Of a stretch of 64,000 bases of DNA, positions 44,309-54,762 are shown one piece after another; within the stretch, counting starts at the first letter, position 1; every line of letters begins with the position of its first letter. The position numbers and the translations under genes were made by a program. The notes beneath the pieces were generated by a model. The model saw nothing but the letters and a program-made list of their open reading frames with translations, was not told the DNA's origin and did not search any database. Location: positions 33,864,267 through 33,928,266 of the forward strand of contig OY540809.1 in NCBI GenBank assembly GCA_961205875.1, written 5' to 3'. The stretch is from Sialis fuliginosa (lineage: Eukaryota; Arthropoda; Insecta; Megaloptera; Sialidae).

Positions 44309-45129
44309 AACCATATAGTCATTTCATAACAGACAAAAACTAGGATCAAGTAGTGAATAACTAAAAAAAACTGTAAATTTTTGGAAACTTTTGATCAACA
44401 AGTCACGATCTATATCAGACTTCAGTTTTAATCAATTTGATTGTACCCTAATTTACACCGATTTTGTGCGGAGTCCTTTGTATTCTCGTTTATTAAACTT
44501 TTCAAGATGTACATTATATTTAGATATCATATTAATCATAAAAAATAATACCGCATTATGTATTAAGTATACATACACAATAGTGTTTTATAAAAAATAT
44601 ATATACATACATATATGTGGTAGTGTAATTTTGAAGGCACTGTATATACCGCAGGAAGTGTGCTCTGTTTGAACGTTCGCAGCGCCGTCGGTGTCGAGTT
44701 GCCAAACTCTCCACGCCGGCTTCCGCTTCCACACCGTATATGTATATCGTGATGCCTGTTATAGGCTTTACAAGTACGTTACTCTACTGCAACAATACGA
44801 ATATTTGTTGTATGTTGTTTATACAAACAAAAGACGATTTATTGAATTTTTTTTACAAAATTAGTACTATTGAATGAGTTGATTTATGTCATTAGTTCAG
44901 TTTTAATAAAACTTTGAGTATTCAATTTGAAATTTAAAATGTAAACTTTAAATTATTTTTAGATTGTATATTTTATTTTCGTATTGTTTTGTACAGGTTA
45001 TTTTACAAAAATATCGGAAGTTTTAAGAGCTTTTAAATCTGACTAAAATAAATAAAAAGAGTCTTATAAACCAACGATAAACAATTTCCACCCGTAAATT
45101 AATTTACCGTATTAACTACCAAAAATATG
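44309..45129. other. Unassigned stretch
   Basis: A GC-richer block at 44670-44740 (AGCGCCGTCGGTGTCGAG, CACGCCGGCTTCCGCTTCC) is open in one frame for about 70 codons to 44876, but its second half is AT-rich and unconvincing. The remainder is AT-rich. Confidence 0.3.
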
Positions 45130-45137
45130 ATCTAAAT

Positions 45138-45487
45138 CAGTGGTGTTCAAACTAAGATTTTTCGGCGAACCCCTTCCCACCCTAAAAAAGACTATTTTTT
45201 GAATACTAGTGGCCCGACGAGAATTGTAATTATAAATATTTATAATTATAAAAGCAGAAAAATTCACATGCTTAGCTATTTTACGCCCACTATATAGTAG
45301 CTTCTTTGAATGAATTAATTTCCAAATATAACTAAATGTATCTTTTTACTTTTTTTAGTTAATAAAAACTGGTCAACTAGTGTGAGTGCTTTATAATTAT
45401 TTTAAAATTTTTATTTTGACTCGCAGACCCGCCAGAGAGGTACCGTGGAATCCCGGGGTTTCGCGGAACACAGTTTGAAGATCACTG
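45138..45487. mobile_element. 350-bp hAT-type MITE, perfect 8-bp TSD
   Basis: ATCTAAAT flanks it at 45130-45137 and 45488-45495. Ends are CAGTGGTGTTCAAACT and, inverted, CAGTGATCTTCAAACTGTG. Subterminal TTCGGCGAACCCC and GGGGTTTCGCGGAAC are inverse to one another. This style of end is common in hAT elements. Non-coding. Confidence 0.95.
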
Positions 45488-45495
45488 ATCTAAAT

Positions 45496-46170
45496 TAATG
45501 TTTTCATTGATACGTTCCTAGAATAATCTACAAATAAAATATGTTGCATTGTCAACATAAGCTCGCAAATCAACCCTTTAAGAAATATGAGTCTCTATAG
45601 CAAGTAATTTAAATTGTTTAGGCTAGAAATCGCTCATTGAATATAATAGTCCTTTTTATTAATTTTATTCGGTAGTTTTTAGTAACTTCCGACACTTATT
45701 TTTATAAAATAAATAAGTAATTTAATAATTCTTTAAAATATTCTTTAAAAAATGTACTGTCACTCATAAATACATAGATTTTCTAACAGTAAAAGTCCCA
45801 TCAAAATCGATTTAGTAGTTTTATAGTTTACTCGTAACAAACAAACAGTTTAAAAAACTGTTATTTTGCCTGTAAAACGGTTCAAAAAGCTTCTAATATT
45901 TACTTTGTACTTTCAAACAGTGCCTACAGATGAGTATGAATGGATGTCATGATATTTATAACTTTCTAAATTCATTTGTGATATTGGGTCATTCACAATG
46001 TAGACGAGCTATTCACACGTACATGCTAATTGTTATTGTTTTTTATTTGACCAGCAAACAAAATTGATTAATTGCCAGAACACGAATTGAATCAAATGTG
46101 CGTCCATCTTGACATGTTATATTTATATCTTTTTTTATCTATGGAAAAATGTATACATATATCGATATTA
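45496..46170. other. AT-rich unassigned stretch
   Basis: Text at 45780-45860 (AAAGTCCCATCAAAATCG, TTTATAGTTTACTCGTAACAA) is of the dispersed-repeat style but has no copy here. Nothing else was recognised. Confidence 0.4.
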
Positions 46171-46823
46171 TACAGAGTGGTCCGGTTTGGGATACAGATA
46201 TTTTAAGAACTTTGGTTCATTGTGACTAAAAAAATGTACGGGAAGGGGAGGTCTATCTTCAACACCCTTTGAGCTACAGGATGTTGAAAAACTTCCTTCA
46301 CAGTAGTACTTACAAACAAAGATTATCTAAAAATTTCAAAAGTAATGTAACTAGAGCAACCACAATGAGTCAGTTTCATAGGTATTAACGTATTTTTCAG
46401 TATTAGTGTTATTGCTATAGTTCAGTGAATTTAGAAAAATTTTATAGGTGTGATTAAAAAAAAGTAATCAAAGATGGCGGGGCAATTTGGGCAGTGCGAA
46501 AATTCAGGGTTAAGGTCTCCGCCGAAGCCCCTTTCGCATGAGCCACAAAGGAAAAAATGTACCCGAATTTTTTGGGTCAGTTACTAAATTCATTGGACTA
46601 CTATCCGTGTTTCCAGTTCAGAGTTATTGCTCACCCAGTCAAAAAATATGTATTTTTTTGAAATTTTTTTTGCAAATGACATTTTTCCCCAATGTGGTAT
46701 ATTTTATCGTTATTTTGGTGTGTCATAATGTTATTTACAAATTCACTATATCAAGTTTGGATCTGGGTCTTACAGTTTTCCAGTTATAAATCTATATAAA
46801 TAATTACATAATTTTATTGTTAA

Positions 46824-47873
46824 CCCCCTTGTTACTGAAACTATTTTTTATCTCCGATTATTATAATTTTTTGGTATGTGTATCCTTACGCATGTAGTTT
46901 GCCAGGAAAAATAATAAAAAAAATATATGTTATCTAGAAAAGCTGGAAAATGAGGGGTGTTATAACGCCCGGTAGTTGTATCCACTACGGCCATAGAGAT
47001 CGGTTTAAGTCATTTATATTCATTTCAAGTTGATTAAAACACATAGAAAATGTTGTTTTTATTGAAAATTTAGTTTTTTCGGTTAGTATTTGGAAGAAAG
47101 AAATTAGTTGAACAAAATAGTAATTAATAAAAAAAAATTTGTTGGAGTATAGTATGTTAAAACATGTGTTTTTGGGTGCAGATAGGGGGTCGTCCAAAAA
47201 ATATGTACGTAGAAAAGGGGGAGGAGAGGGGCAATTGCTTAGCTTGATAATATGTGACGAGGAGGGGGAGGGGGCCCGAACAAACGTGACGTTTGAAATA
47301 CCCACATCAATTTTATTCCTTTTTTTTAAACTATAGACTTTATTGAGGGGGGGTAGGTTTTGTGACGTATAATTAGGTAAGGGGTTGAAAAAATATGATG
47401 CAGCGAAACTTAAATGAACAGAGGGGTCAAAAATGATTTAAATTTGCGTGACGAATTTTACGGATGACCCCTAGGTACATTACTACCGGGCGTTATAACG
47501 CCCACGTAATATAACGATAATTTTACGAACGATAAATATCAAAATACAAAAATTTTATTTCTTGATTTAATAGGTTATCTAATATTCTCAAGGAAAAATA
47601 ACAAAAAATATATATTAGCAAATAGTAACAGTATAGAAATGTATCTTTTCGAGGACATGATGAAAAGTAATCACACCAATAAATTTTGAACCCCAAATGC
47701 ACCTCAAAGCTATTTTTTTGTGGTAACTATATATGTTCACAAACTCTTTTTGATAGTTACTGTGTCGATTGTTATATAATAATCCATTATATAAAAATCA
47801 AAACTAATTAAAAATTTCACTTAAATATAAAGAATTTTTTAGGGCGTTATAACGCCCGGTAGTAACAAAAGGG
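46824..47873. mobile_element. piggyBac-like non-autonomous element P, nested in O
   Basis: TTAA flanks it at 46820-46823 and 47874-47877. Ends are CCCCCTTGTTACT and, inverted, CCCTTTTGTTACTACCGGGC. TTAA targets and CCCTT-type ends are hallmarks of piggyBac. A 16-bp palindrome GGGCGTTATAACGCCC with a flanking GGTAGT occurs three times (46955-46970 with one change, 47488-47503, 47842-47857). No transposase is present; 1,050 bp including the nested Q. Confidence 0.88.
47185..47471. mobile_element. MITE Q (GGGGGTCGTCC ends, TA target), nested in P
   Basis: The ends GGGGGTCGTCCAAAAAATA and, inverted, GGGGTCATCCGTAAAATTCG are flanked by TA. Inner GTGACG and GAGGGGG motifs recur. Ends of the GGGGTCGTCC...GTCACG style are widespread in insects as I recall, but I cannot name the family. 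At 287 bp it is non-coding. Confidence 0.85.
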
Positions 47874-48432
47874 TTAATGTTAATTTACATAATTTTGAAA
47901 CTAATTATGTAATTATAAAAAAAAAATGTATGACTGTTTCATTTAATAGAGTAGGTAGCAAAATAGTCACTTTGGGGATATTTAGATAAATTTATAACTG
48001 TAAAACTGTAAGACCCAGTTTCAAACTTTGTATGGCGAATCTTAGGTAACATTATGACACCAAAATAATGATAAAAAAACACCTTTTATAGTTACTTTTG
48101 GGGGAAAATGTCATTTTCATAAAAATTTTCAAAAAAATAAATATATTTTTTGACTTTGATGGGCAATAACACTGAACTGGAGACACGTTAGCAATGATGC
48201 TAATACTGAAAAATACGTTAGTTAATTACCTATGAAACTGACTCATTGTGATTGCTCTAGTTACGTTTCTTTAGAAGATATGAGATAGGTAATCTTTGTT
48301 TGTAAGTACTACTCTGAAGGAAGTTTTTAAACATCCTGTAGCTCGAGGGTATTGAAGATAGACCCACTCACAATAAGACAAGAAATCTGCTCTTAAAATA
48401 CAAATATGTATCCCAAACCGGACCAACCTGTA

Positions 48433-48772
48433 TATACATAGGTACTTTATTTATAAAATTTATCGATGTTTTTTTTTGTATTCGTTTTATGTAGTATATT
48501 TTTCATTTTGTTTTACAATGAATTAATTTTTCAGTACGATTTATCAATTTTTATCAAGAGCTTTTGAACTGCAATGTTTATTCATGTAAAATTTCATTTT
48601 TCCAGTATAGTTCGTTTACTACTGATTTTATTTATGTTTTTTAATTGAGACAAAACGCGTTTTTTAAAACAAATAAGTTATTGAAAATATCAAATGTTTT
48701 CAAAATATTTTTTTTATATAAAATCAAAGTGATAAATCCGTTCTTTTCTTTTAAATTGTTTTCTACTTTTAG
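48433..48772. other. AT-rich stretch ending in a strong 3' splice-site-like tract
   Basis: The last 35 bases are pyrimidine-rich (TTCTTTTCTTTTAAATTG, TTTTCTACTTTTAG). Nothing else was recognised. Confidence 0.4.
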
Positions 48773-48926
48773 ATGCATTGATGTTTCGAACAAAAACTTC
48801 AACCAACGTAGTAACGCATTAAGGAAAATATTTTACTTAGCTAAAATCACGCGAAGAAACAATCAGTGGAAACTTCTAAATAACGTACTCGAATATCTGT
48901 ATGAAACATTTATATATAAAATCTAG
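48773..48926 (+). CDS. Candidate terminal exon, 51 codons plus stop, unknown protein
   Basis: A strong pyrimidine tract and TTTTAG end at 48772. From there an open frame with a phase-split first codon reads CIDVSNKNFNQRSNALRK, IFYLAKITRRNNQWKLLNN and VLEYLYETFIYKI, then TAG at 48924. Composition and the mix of charged, aromatic and aliphatic residues look like a genuine protein end. An AATAAA lies about 115 bases downstream (near 49040). Upstream in-frame text is AT-rich, as expected of an intron. I do not recognise the protein and found no upstream exon of matching phase. Confidence 0.4.
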
Positions 48927-49690
48927 ATCGTCGGAAATCCTTACATTGCATTTGTTATTTTTAAATTAAGAATGATATATTGCATAAAAGTTTTGTCTTC
49001 TTGGTTTTAGCTACGTCTTATAAATCGGATAAATAATGAGAATAAATTAATGGAATCGAAGAAATATTAAATTAAAACTTTCAAATCTAATAAAATATAT
49101 TATGTTGACAATCTAGATATTATTTAGACATTCAAAAAGAAAACTCCCATATAATACAAGACATTGTTAAAGATGAAAAATTTCCCGGTTTTCACGCAAC
49201 GAGTGATAGAGTGAAGAAGCGGGTGGTCTCGGGATAACAATGGTGCGTCTCGTGGTCTACCTGGCGGGGGAGGGAGGATTCGTGTAACCAACAACGCGAC
49301 GACAAAAGTTGTGCATTCGAGGATTTAGCGAAATTTTCGGATGAAATACAAAGATACAATGGTTTAATTTTTGTACAGACCCTCTTCACCACCCTACTCA
49401 TCCCCTTGTCACTTGGTTTCATCCAAAATGTCTCTGTAATAGGAGGCGAAGGATTGTTGTTAGTTATTTTTAGTTTTATATTATTCATTACAGTCAAACC
49501 TCATTTTTTAGACGCGACCAAGTCGCGAAACAATTATTTCTAAAAATGTGCACATTTTCTGATTAAAATAAAACTTATTTTTACATGAAATTGAATGTAA
49601 GGAACTTGATATTCGTATGTAGTATATTGAGGATTAATGATTTAGTAAAATAATTTTTTTTAATATATATATAAATATAAAATTTACATA
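48927..49690. other. Unassigned stretch
   Basis: A GC-richer part at 49195-49460 carries a 101-codon minus frame (49192-49497) with no recognisable domain. A lone Tigger-like end, CAGTCAAACCTCATTTTTTA at about 49492, follows a TTA but has no partner. The rest is AT-rich. Confidence 0.3.
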
Positions 49691-50345
49691 AAAAACAGAG
49701 TGAATGCACAGTGCTTCCTCGTGCTAAATTCACCAAAGGTAGTTAATTATTGAACAATTTAAATAAAAATTGCATGGAATTGGTGACGCACCTGATTATT
49801 TTTTCGTATATTTTTTAATTTTTGACAATTTCAATCTAAATCTAAAATACAATAAATATCAATTTAAATACGATTTTTAAAATAAATTGAGATAAATCTT
49901 TGTAAGGGAATATTTTACAACAAACGTTGTAGACCCATATTATAGGAAATTTAATGCTCTACAAAAAATATTCTATTAAATGTTCACGTAACATATGTCG
50001 TTCTTGAGATATCTTGAAAAAATAAATATTTTTGGATGTCACCCCTCCCCCTTACATACGATTTTGATGATATTGAAATGGAACCGTCCTCAAGCCAGAC
50101 CCAATCATCCGACCAAGTTTCAATAATATCGGATAAGTGGTTCATGAGTTATGCGTGTGACAAGGATTCAGGGGACAGACGGACGGACGGACGGACCCCC
50201 GGACACACAGACAGACAGGAACGAAAAGGTTTGTCTTGACGTGAAACGGAAAGATCAATTTAAAATTTTGAAATTGGAGAACATTTTTTTTGTCTCATTC
50301 TAAAACGATCACAAAGCTTCTCGTATCTTCGATATTGCGAGGAAG
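49690..50345 (+). mobile_element. Family H, left half only
   Basis: Collinear with the left arm of 25205-26710, from AATGCACAGTGCTTCCTCGT through CAACAAACGTTGTAGACC, CTCAAGCCAGACCCAATCAT, GGATTCAGGGGACAGACGG and GATATTGCGAGGAAGTAAAA. The outer ACATCTGCC end and the right half are missing. The (CGGA)n run at about 50176-50196 is inside it. The 67-codon frame at 50036 is not a gene. Confidence 0.87.
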
Positions 50346-50828
50346 TAAAACTTAACGTAGCTTATCTATTTGTTTGATTATAAAATATAAAGATGATAAA
50401 AAAATTATTATTTACTTCTAATAAATATGTTGGTATCCCTTCTTTGTATACACAAACGAAAACTTGAATTGTGATTACAATAAATAAGACAGAAGTCAAC
50501 ATTTTTCATGTTAAGAAATTGCATTTTGAATGCAGATAAAACTGTGAAATTCGAACACATATTTGTTACACTAAGAACACTCTTCCATCTACAAACGGAT
50601 TGATGTCAAGCAATATAGATAAATAAACGGAACTGTAAATTTTCATTCCTCGCTTTCAGAACATACATCGGGACCTTGTGTGTGGGTGTTGGTAAATTGT
50701 TTTAATAAAACAAAACAATTTATTTACTTGTGTTACATGCAGATCTTACAGCTATGTTGTATAAGTACATACTTTAAACATAGTACCATTCGAATTCCAT
50801 GAGATGTTTTCTACATATTATGTACATT
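50346..50828. other. AT-rich stretch, one weak exon-like signal
   Basis: A pyrimidine tract ending CCTCGCTTTCAG (50659) is followed by 32 bases up to a GTAAAT donor-like site, open in all frames. The evidence is too thin for an exon call. Confidence 0.3.
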
Positions 50829-50829
50829 A

Positions 50830-51141
50830 GGGTGTTTTTTTTATTTTTATTTTTTCGATTCCATTGGACTATGTTTTAGCTTTGGATCAAAAGTTAATTG
50901 TCCTAAAATTTCAGATTCGTAGATAAAACCTGTGAACGGCGCAAACCGAGTCTTTTTCCCATTTGATTAACATGGGGAAAATTACATTTTTTTACTTATG
51001 CGTGAATTGCTCGTTGAAATATTTTTTTAAATTTCTCACAGCAGCATATTTTAGAGAATTAAATTTCCTACAAAAAAGATCCCAAGTGCTCAATTTATAG
51101 ATCCCGTATTTTTAAAGATATGTTCGTTTAAACACTATAAT
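50830..51141 (+). mobile_element. Palindromic element C, left half
   Basis: GGGTGTTTTTTT after TTA, then TTTGGATCAAAAGTTAATTG, GGCGCAAACCGAGTC and TTTGATTAACATGGGG through GATATGTTCGTTTAAACACT, as in the left arm of 7298-7913. It breaks off at the centre of the palindrome, so only one arm remains. Confidence 0.85.
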
Positions 51142-52120
51142 CAACCAAATCTATGTAAAGGCATGTTTTGCATGCTTACCCGGCTATTATAGCCTTTACC
51201 AAAAAATAAATACTTGTGAATATTATCGTGATAGATTTTCAATGTGTAATATAATTTGCATTTATCCATATGAAATTGGATCTTTTTTCATAGAAAACGA
51301 GATGATCATCATTGTAAATGTATGTACAACGAAGCGGTGAACATAAACGATGCCAATAATTCTCAGAAGATTGGGGAAAACGACTTGGAAATAAGCTACT
51401 TGATTTTGCACAACAAAAAACCACAATCGGTCGATCTAACGGACCGAATAAAAAGAAACATACTGCAGTGGCGTGCGTTTGACGTGAAGCTAGGTAACGT
51501 GAGATCTGTGCGGGTGGCAGCCCTGAACCGCTCATGCGCAAGTAACGGCTCGCAGATAACTTCGTGCCTAAGAATAGTAACTCTTGTTGTTCTGTTTGTT
51601 CTTGCTTGAATTTACACACAATAGTTTGTCGTCGGGTTTGTTTTAAAATGAGCTAATAAAAAATTGATATTTTAGAAAGAAAAGAAAAAATTATTAATAT
51701 AAAATTTCACAGATTGTTCAGTATTTTCAGCAGTTGTGCTCAATAGTTTAGTTATTTAGTAGATATACTATATATGGTGTAGTTTTCAATGCTTTACATA
51801 GTTAATTTTGTTTCGTTTCTTCTTGGATTACAAGAACTGTTTGTGTAACTTTGAAATTTGAAAATTGCCGAATTTGAACTAATAAATCGATTTTTCTTCA
51901 TTTAAAACATGATTTTCGAAGGAAATAACTTTATTAATGTGTATAATTCAAGGTTTTTTAGTTCATTTAGGACTACCTTACGATTAATCTTTGATTTAAA
52001 AAATATATATACGAATTTGAATGATCGTTATTTTTGGATTCAGCGTGCCCAAATTACCGTAAAAAAGTTGTTATGTAGAGTACATAACAACTTTTTTATC
52101 AGCAAATAAACAAAAATTGT
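51142..52120. other. Unassigned stretch with GC-richer block and a hairpin
   Basis: 51320-51620 is GC-richer, with overlapping frames of 95 codons (+) and 126 codons (-). Neither resembles a known protein. GTAAAGGC and GCCTTTAC at about 51156-51202 are inverse to one another. The block could be a first exon or promoter, but no donor was fixed. The remainder is AT-rich. Confidence 0.3.
52060..52098. repeat. Perfect 18-bp hairpin
   Basis: TAAAAAAGTTGTTATGTA (52060-52077) and its exact inverse (52081-52098) are separated by GAG. Confidence 0.97.
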
Positions 52121-52124
52121 CGGC

Positions 52125-52429
52125 CAGTGTTATTAAGTCTCGTCTTTTCACAATTTTGACCAATCTCGTAGACGAGATGAGATTAAGAAAAATATCGTGA
52201 AGCTCTATCAATGCTAGAAAATCTGTATTTAATGCAGTATGGGGGATTTCGTCTAAAACTAACAATGAGTTATCTATTATAATTACTAATTGTATCTAAA
52301 AGTAAATTCTATATATGTAGCTTCATACATAACGAGACGAGCTACCTAAGATAAAATTCTCGTTTCATCTCGATTTCAGATTGTACACCCGATAGACTCG
52401 CTTCGGTCTCGTCTCGTCAAAATTGACTG
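52125..52429. mobile_element. Possible hAT-like element with GAGACGAG motifs
   Basis: The left end CAGTGTTATTAAGTCTCGTC and the inverted right end CAGTCAATTTTGACGAGACG share the first four bases and CTCGTC-type motifs. ACGAGAC / GTCTCGT units recur throughout (also near 52346 and 52770). The flanks ATTGTCGG and ATTGTTTT share five bases only. The assignment is tentative. Confidence 0.5.
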
Positions 52430-52849
52430 ATTGTTTTTGAGATAATATTTATTCCTAAAATGAAATTACTTAACTCAAACTACGTACTGTATTATTTTAT
52501 ATTTTACAAATCCAAAGGTTGTTTTTGACATCCATATAAAAATGCTAGCTGTATTTATTTGTTGCTGGATTCCATTGCGATTAAAATGTTGTTCTGTAAT
52601 TTTTTAGGGCAGCGACATTCATACAAAAAATTACGAACAATGTTGTCGCATAAACTTCTCATTTGACCAGTTGGAGAGTAAAAAACGTGGACATCGCTCT
52701 CTCACCAAGTGAGGTCGGTTAATTGGGAACACTGTGTTTTGTTTATGGATGATTATATACAGGAAGATTATTAAAACTCGTCTCGTAATTTATAGAAATA
52801 ATTTCACACGTTTATTTGTAATAATTTTGATTTTAGGATTGAGTTAGTA

Positions 52850-53428
52850 GAGATTGCAATCTTTTAAACGTAGTTTTATTTTTGCTCTTGAAATATTTTA
52901 AAGTTATTAATAGAGATTGGAAAAATAGTTGTTATTTTCAATGAAATAGTTACAAGTTGAATTTTTTTTCGGAAAATAGATGATAAATAGTTTTTTTTAC
53001 GATTGAATAATAATTAGTGCAAACGAAGCAAGTAAAAAGTGTCGCAAATAGTTTAAAAATTGCTGGAAAGGTAGTTGCAAATAGTTGATTTCAAATTGTG
53101 TTCAATCAAACCAGTTTTCTGAAAACGATGGAGATATGTAAAAAATTGACAATAAATGCATTTTTACGCAATAGTTGAAGAACTATTTTTCCAATCTCTA
53201 GTTCTAATGTTTTTTCTTCTTCAGAAAATAGATTATTTTTTTATTATAATTTTTCTATCGAACAAAATAATTTTCTTTCAATTAAAAACTAGAACACGAA
53301 CCCAAACCGGAATTCTGAAAAAATAATGGTCTTTGAACTCAAAAAGTTTGCACCTTGTCGAACCCAATCCCGAACCAAAATTCATATATTGAATCCGAGC
53401 TATAAATTAATCCTGGTTCGAGTCCCTG
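52850..53428 (-). mobile_element. hAT-type family J, copy 2 (inverse, truncated), split by family I MITE
   Basis: Read inversely from 53428 it starts CAGGGACTCGAACCAGGATT and is collinear with 53875 onward: TTTTGGTTCGGGATTGGG, TTGCACC-type text, TTATTTTGTTCGA and TTTTCTGAAGAAGAAAAAAC. The match resumes after the nested element at 52911-53200 (TTAATAACTTTAAAATATTT). The far end is missing, so the copy is truncated. Confidence 0.75.
52911..53200 (-). mobile_element. hAT-type MITE family I, copy 3, nested in J copy 2
   Basis: Ends are TAGAGATTGGAAAAATAG and the inverse of CTATTTTTCCAATCTCTA. At 290 bp it is in the opposite orientation to the other three copies. The flanking octamers GTTATTAA and GTTCTAAT agree only in part, so the duplication has decayed or one flank has changed. 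Confidence 0.92.
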
Positions 53429-53434
53429 ATTTTA

Positions 53435-53866
53435 TCGATAAATAAACATCGAAGATGAATTATACCGAAAACCACCAAAGTCTTTGCATTCACAGATCAT
53501 GCCAATCGCTTCCGATCTTGTAACATAATCCTGACTGTATTGTCTGCACAATTATCAGCGAGCAAGTGTGCCCCACAGTCGACATTAACTAAATCTGCAT
53601 ACACGTTTCACTGCGATCCGCTCATCTGAAACACCTGTGAGCGCCACTCAAGCGCGAACGGCAGATAGCTGAACTACAACTGTGTTAAGTGTGGGTTGAA
53701 AAACAATTTAACAAAGTAAAGATAGTCGTCGTATGTTTTGTTGGTTTAAGTTTTTGTTATTTGAAGAAAATGGATAAACGGATAATGTATAAGAATTCCA
53801 TTAATGTCATTTGTATAAATGAAGCATTCCATGACAGTATTAGTATTGTTACCCTCAATTAAATAT
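53435..53866. other. Unassigned stretch, moderately GC-rich to 53700
   Basis: About 53480-53690 has a more balanced base composition and one open frame of about 50 codons (including VFAFTDHANRFRSCNIILT) without splice support or similarity. It may be single-copy host sequence such as an exon or regulatory region. Confidence 0.3.
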
Positions 53867-53874
53867 ATTCAATC

Positions 53875-54442
53875 CAGGGACTTGAACCAGAATTTATTTA
53901 TGGTTCGGGTTCAATCATAAATTTTGGTTCGGGTTTAGGTTCAACATGTTGCAAACTATTTGGGTTCAAAAACCGTTATTTTTTAGGGTTCGGGTTCAAT
54001 TTGTAATTGGAAAAAAATTATTTTGTTCGAAAAAAACTTATAATTAACAAATAAAACATTTTCTGAAGAAGAAAATAACATTAATAGCCATTAAAATATT
54101 GCTAGAAAAAAGGGCTAGAAATAAAATTACATTTTAAACATTGAAATTTCTATTTTTGAGATTTTTTTTGCAAACTGAAATGTAATTCAGTTATAGAATT
54201 AAAAAAGAAAGTGAAAAATATGTAAATTTCAGTAATTGACTTGATAAGTCACATCATACCATAAAATTCAAACAGATTTAAAATTAAAATAATTTATTGA
54301 ACCTTTTAAAAATATATGGTTTGGATTCAGATTCAGGTTCGTTGACTTTGGGATATAACGGTTCAGTTCGGGTTCAGGTTAATCAAAAATACAGATTTTT
54401 TCGGGTTTACAGTTCGGGTTTGGGTTTAGATTCAAGTCCCTG
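53875..54442 (+). mobile_element. hAT-type element family J, copy 1, perfect 8-bp TSD
   Basis: ATTCAATC flanks it at 53867-53874 and 54443-54450. Ends are CAGGGACTTGAACCAGAA and, inverted, CAGGGACTTGAATCTAAA. GGTTCGGGTT(C/T)AGGTT motifs are clustered at both ends. At 568 bp it is non-autonomous. Confidence 0.95.
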
Positions 54443-54762
54443 ATTCAATCATTGGTAAATTTTATTCTACGAACGGATATCAATGTTTTTTCTTTGCAAC
54501 GTAGTTTACAGAAAAAAATTAAACAAATTAAACAATTATATTATTTTAAGGAAAAAATAATTCTTCAACTAATATTGAGACGATGATTCTCTCTATTTTT
54601 AATCTTCTTGTTTTTACTCACTATAAAATTTGGTTCAAAAATTTCAAAATAAGTATAGATACTGCCGTGCTTAGTTAAAAGACAGCAATGTCATTATTTT
54701 TTTCAAAATGTTTGTGTTTGGTATCGTTAGATAGTTAAGTTATAATTTTGGCATGTAATGAG

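Larger units (their letters stand above)
46173..48430. mobile_element. Large palindromic element O (TA target), outermost of three nested elements
   Basis: CAGAGTGGTCCGGTTTGGGA at the left and, inverted, CAGGTTGGTCCGGTTTGGGA at the right are flanked by TA. Arms of roughly 500-620 bp (46173-46796 and about 47960-48430) share ATTGAAGATAGACC-type blocks, GCTACAGGATGTT, CAAACAAAGATTA, GAGTCAGTTTCATAGGTA, GCAAATGACATTTTTCCCC and GGGTCTTACAGTTTTCCAGTTATAAA in inverse order. The centre was later filled by a TTAA-flanked element (46824-47873). Without it, O would be about 1.2 kb and almost wholly palindromic. No transposase is seen. Confidence 0.93.

Noticed and set aside
49492-49520. Tigger-like end CAGTCAAACCTC
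   Set aside because: No inverse partner or TA-bounded right end was found; kept only as a remark.
50661-50691. Short interval reading NIHRDL, reminiscent of a kinase catalytic loop, after a good acceptor
   Set aside because: Only a few residues agree, the following residues do not fit kinases, and the donor is weak.
51239-51619. 126-codon minus frame and 95-codon plus frame
   Set aside because: They overlap on opposite strands in a GC-richer block; neither has recognisable motifs or splice support, so no gene is called.
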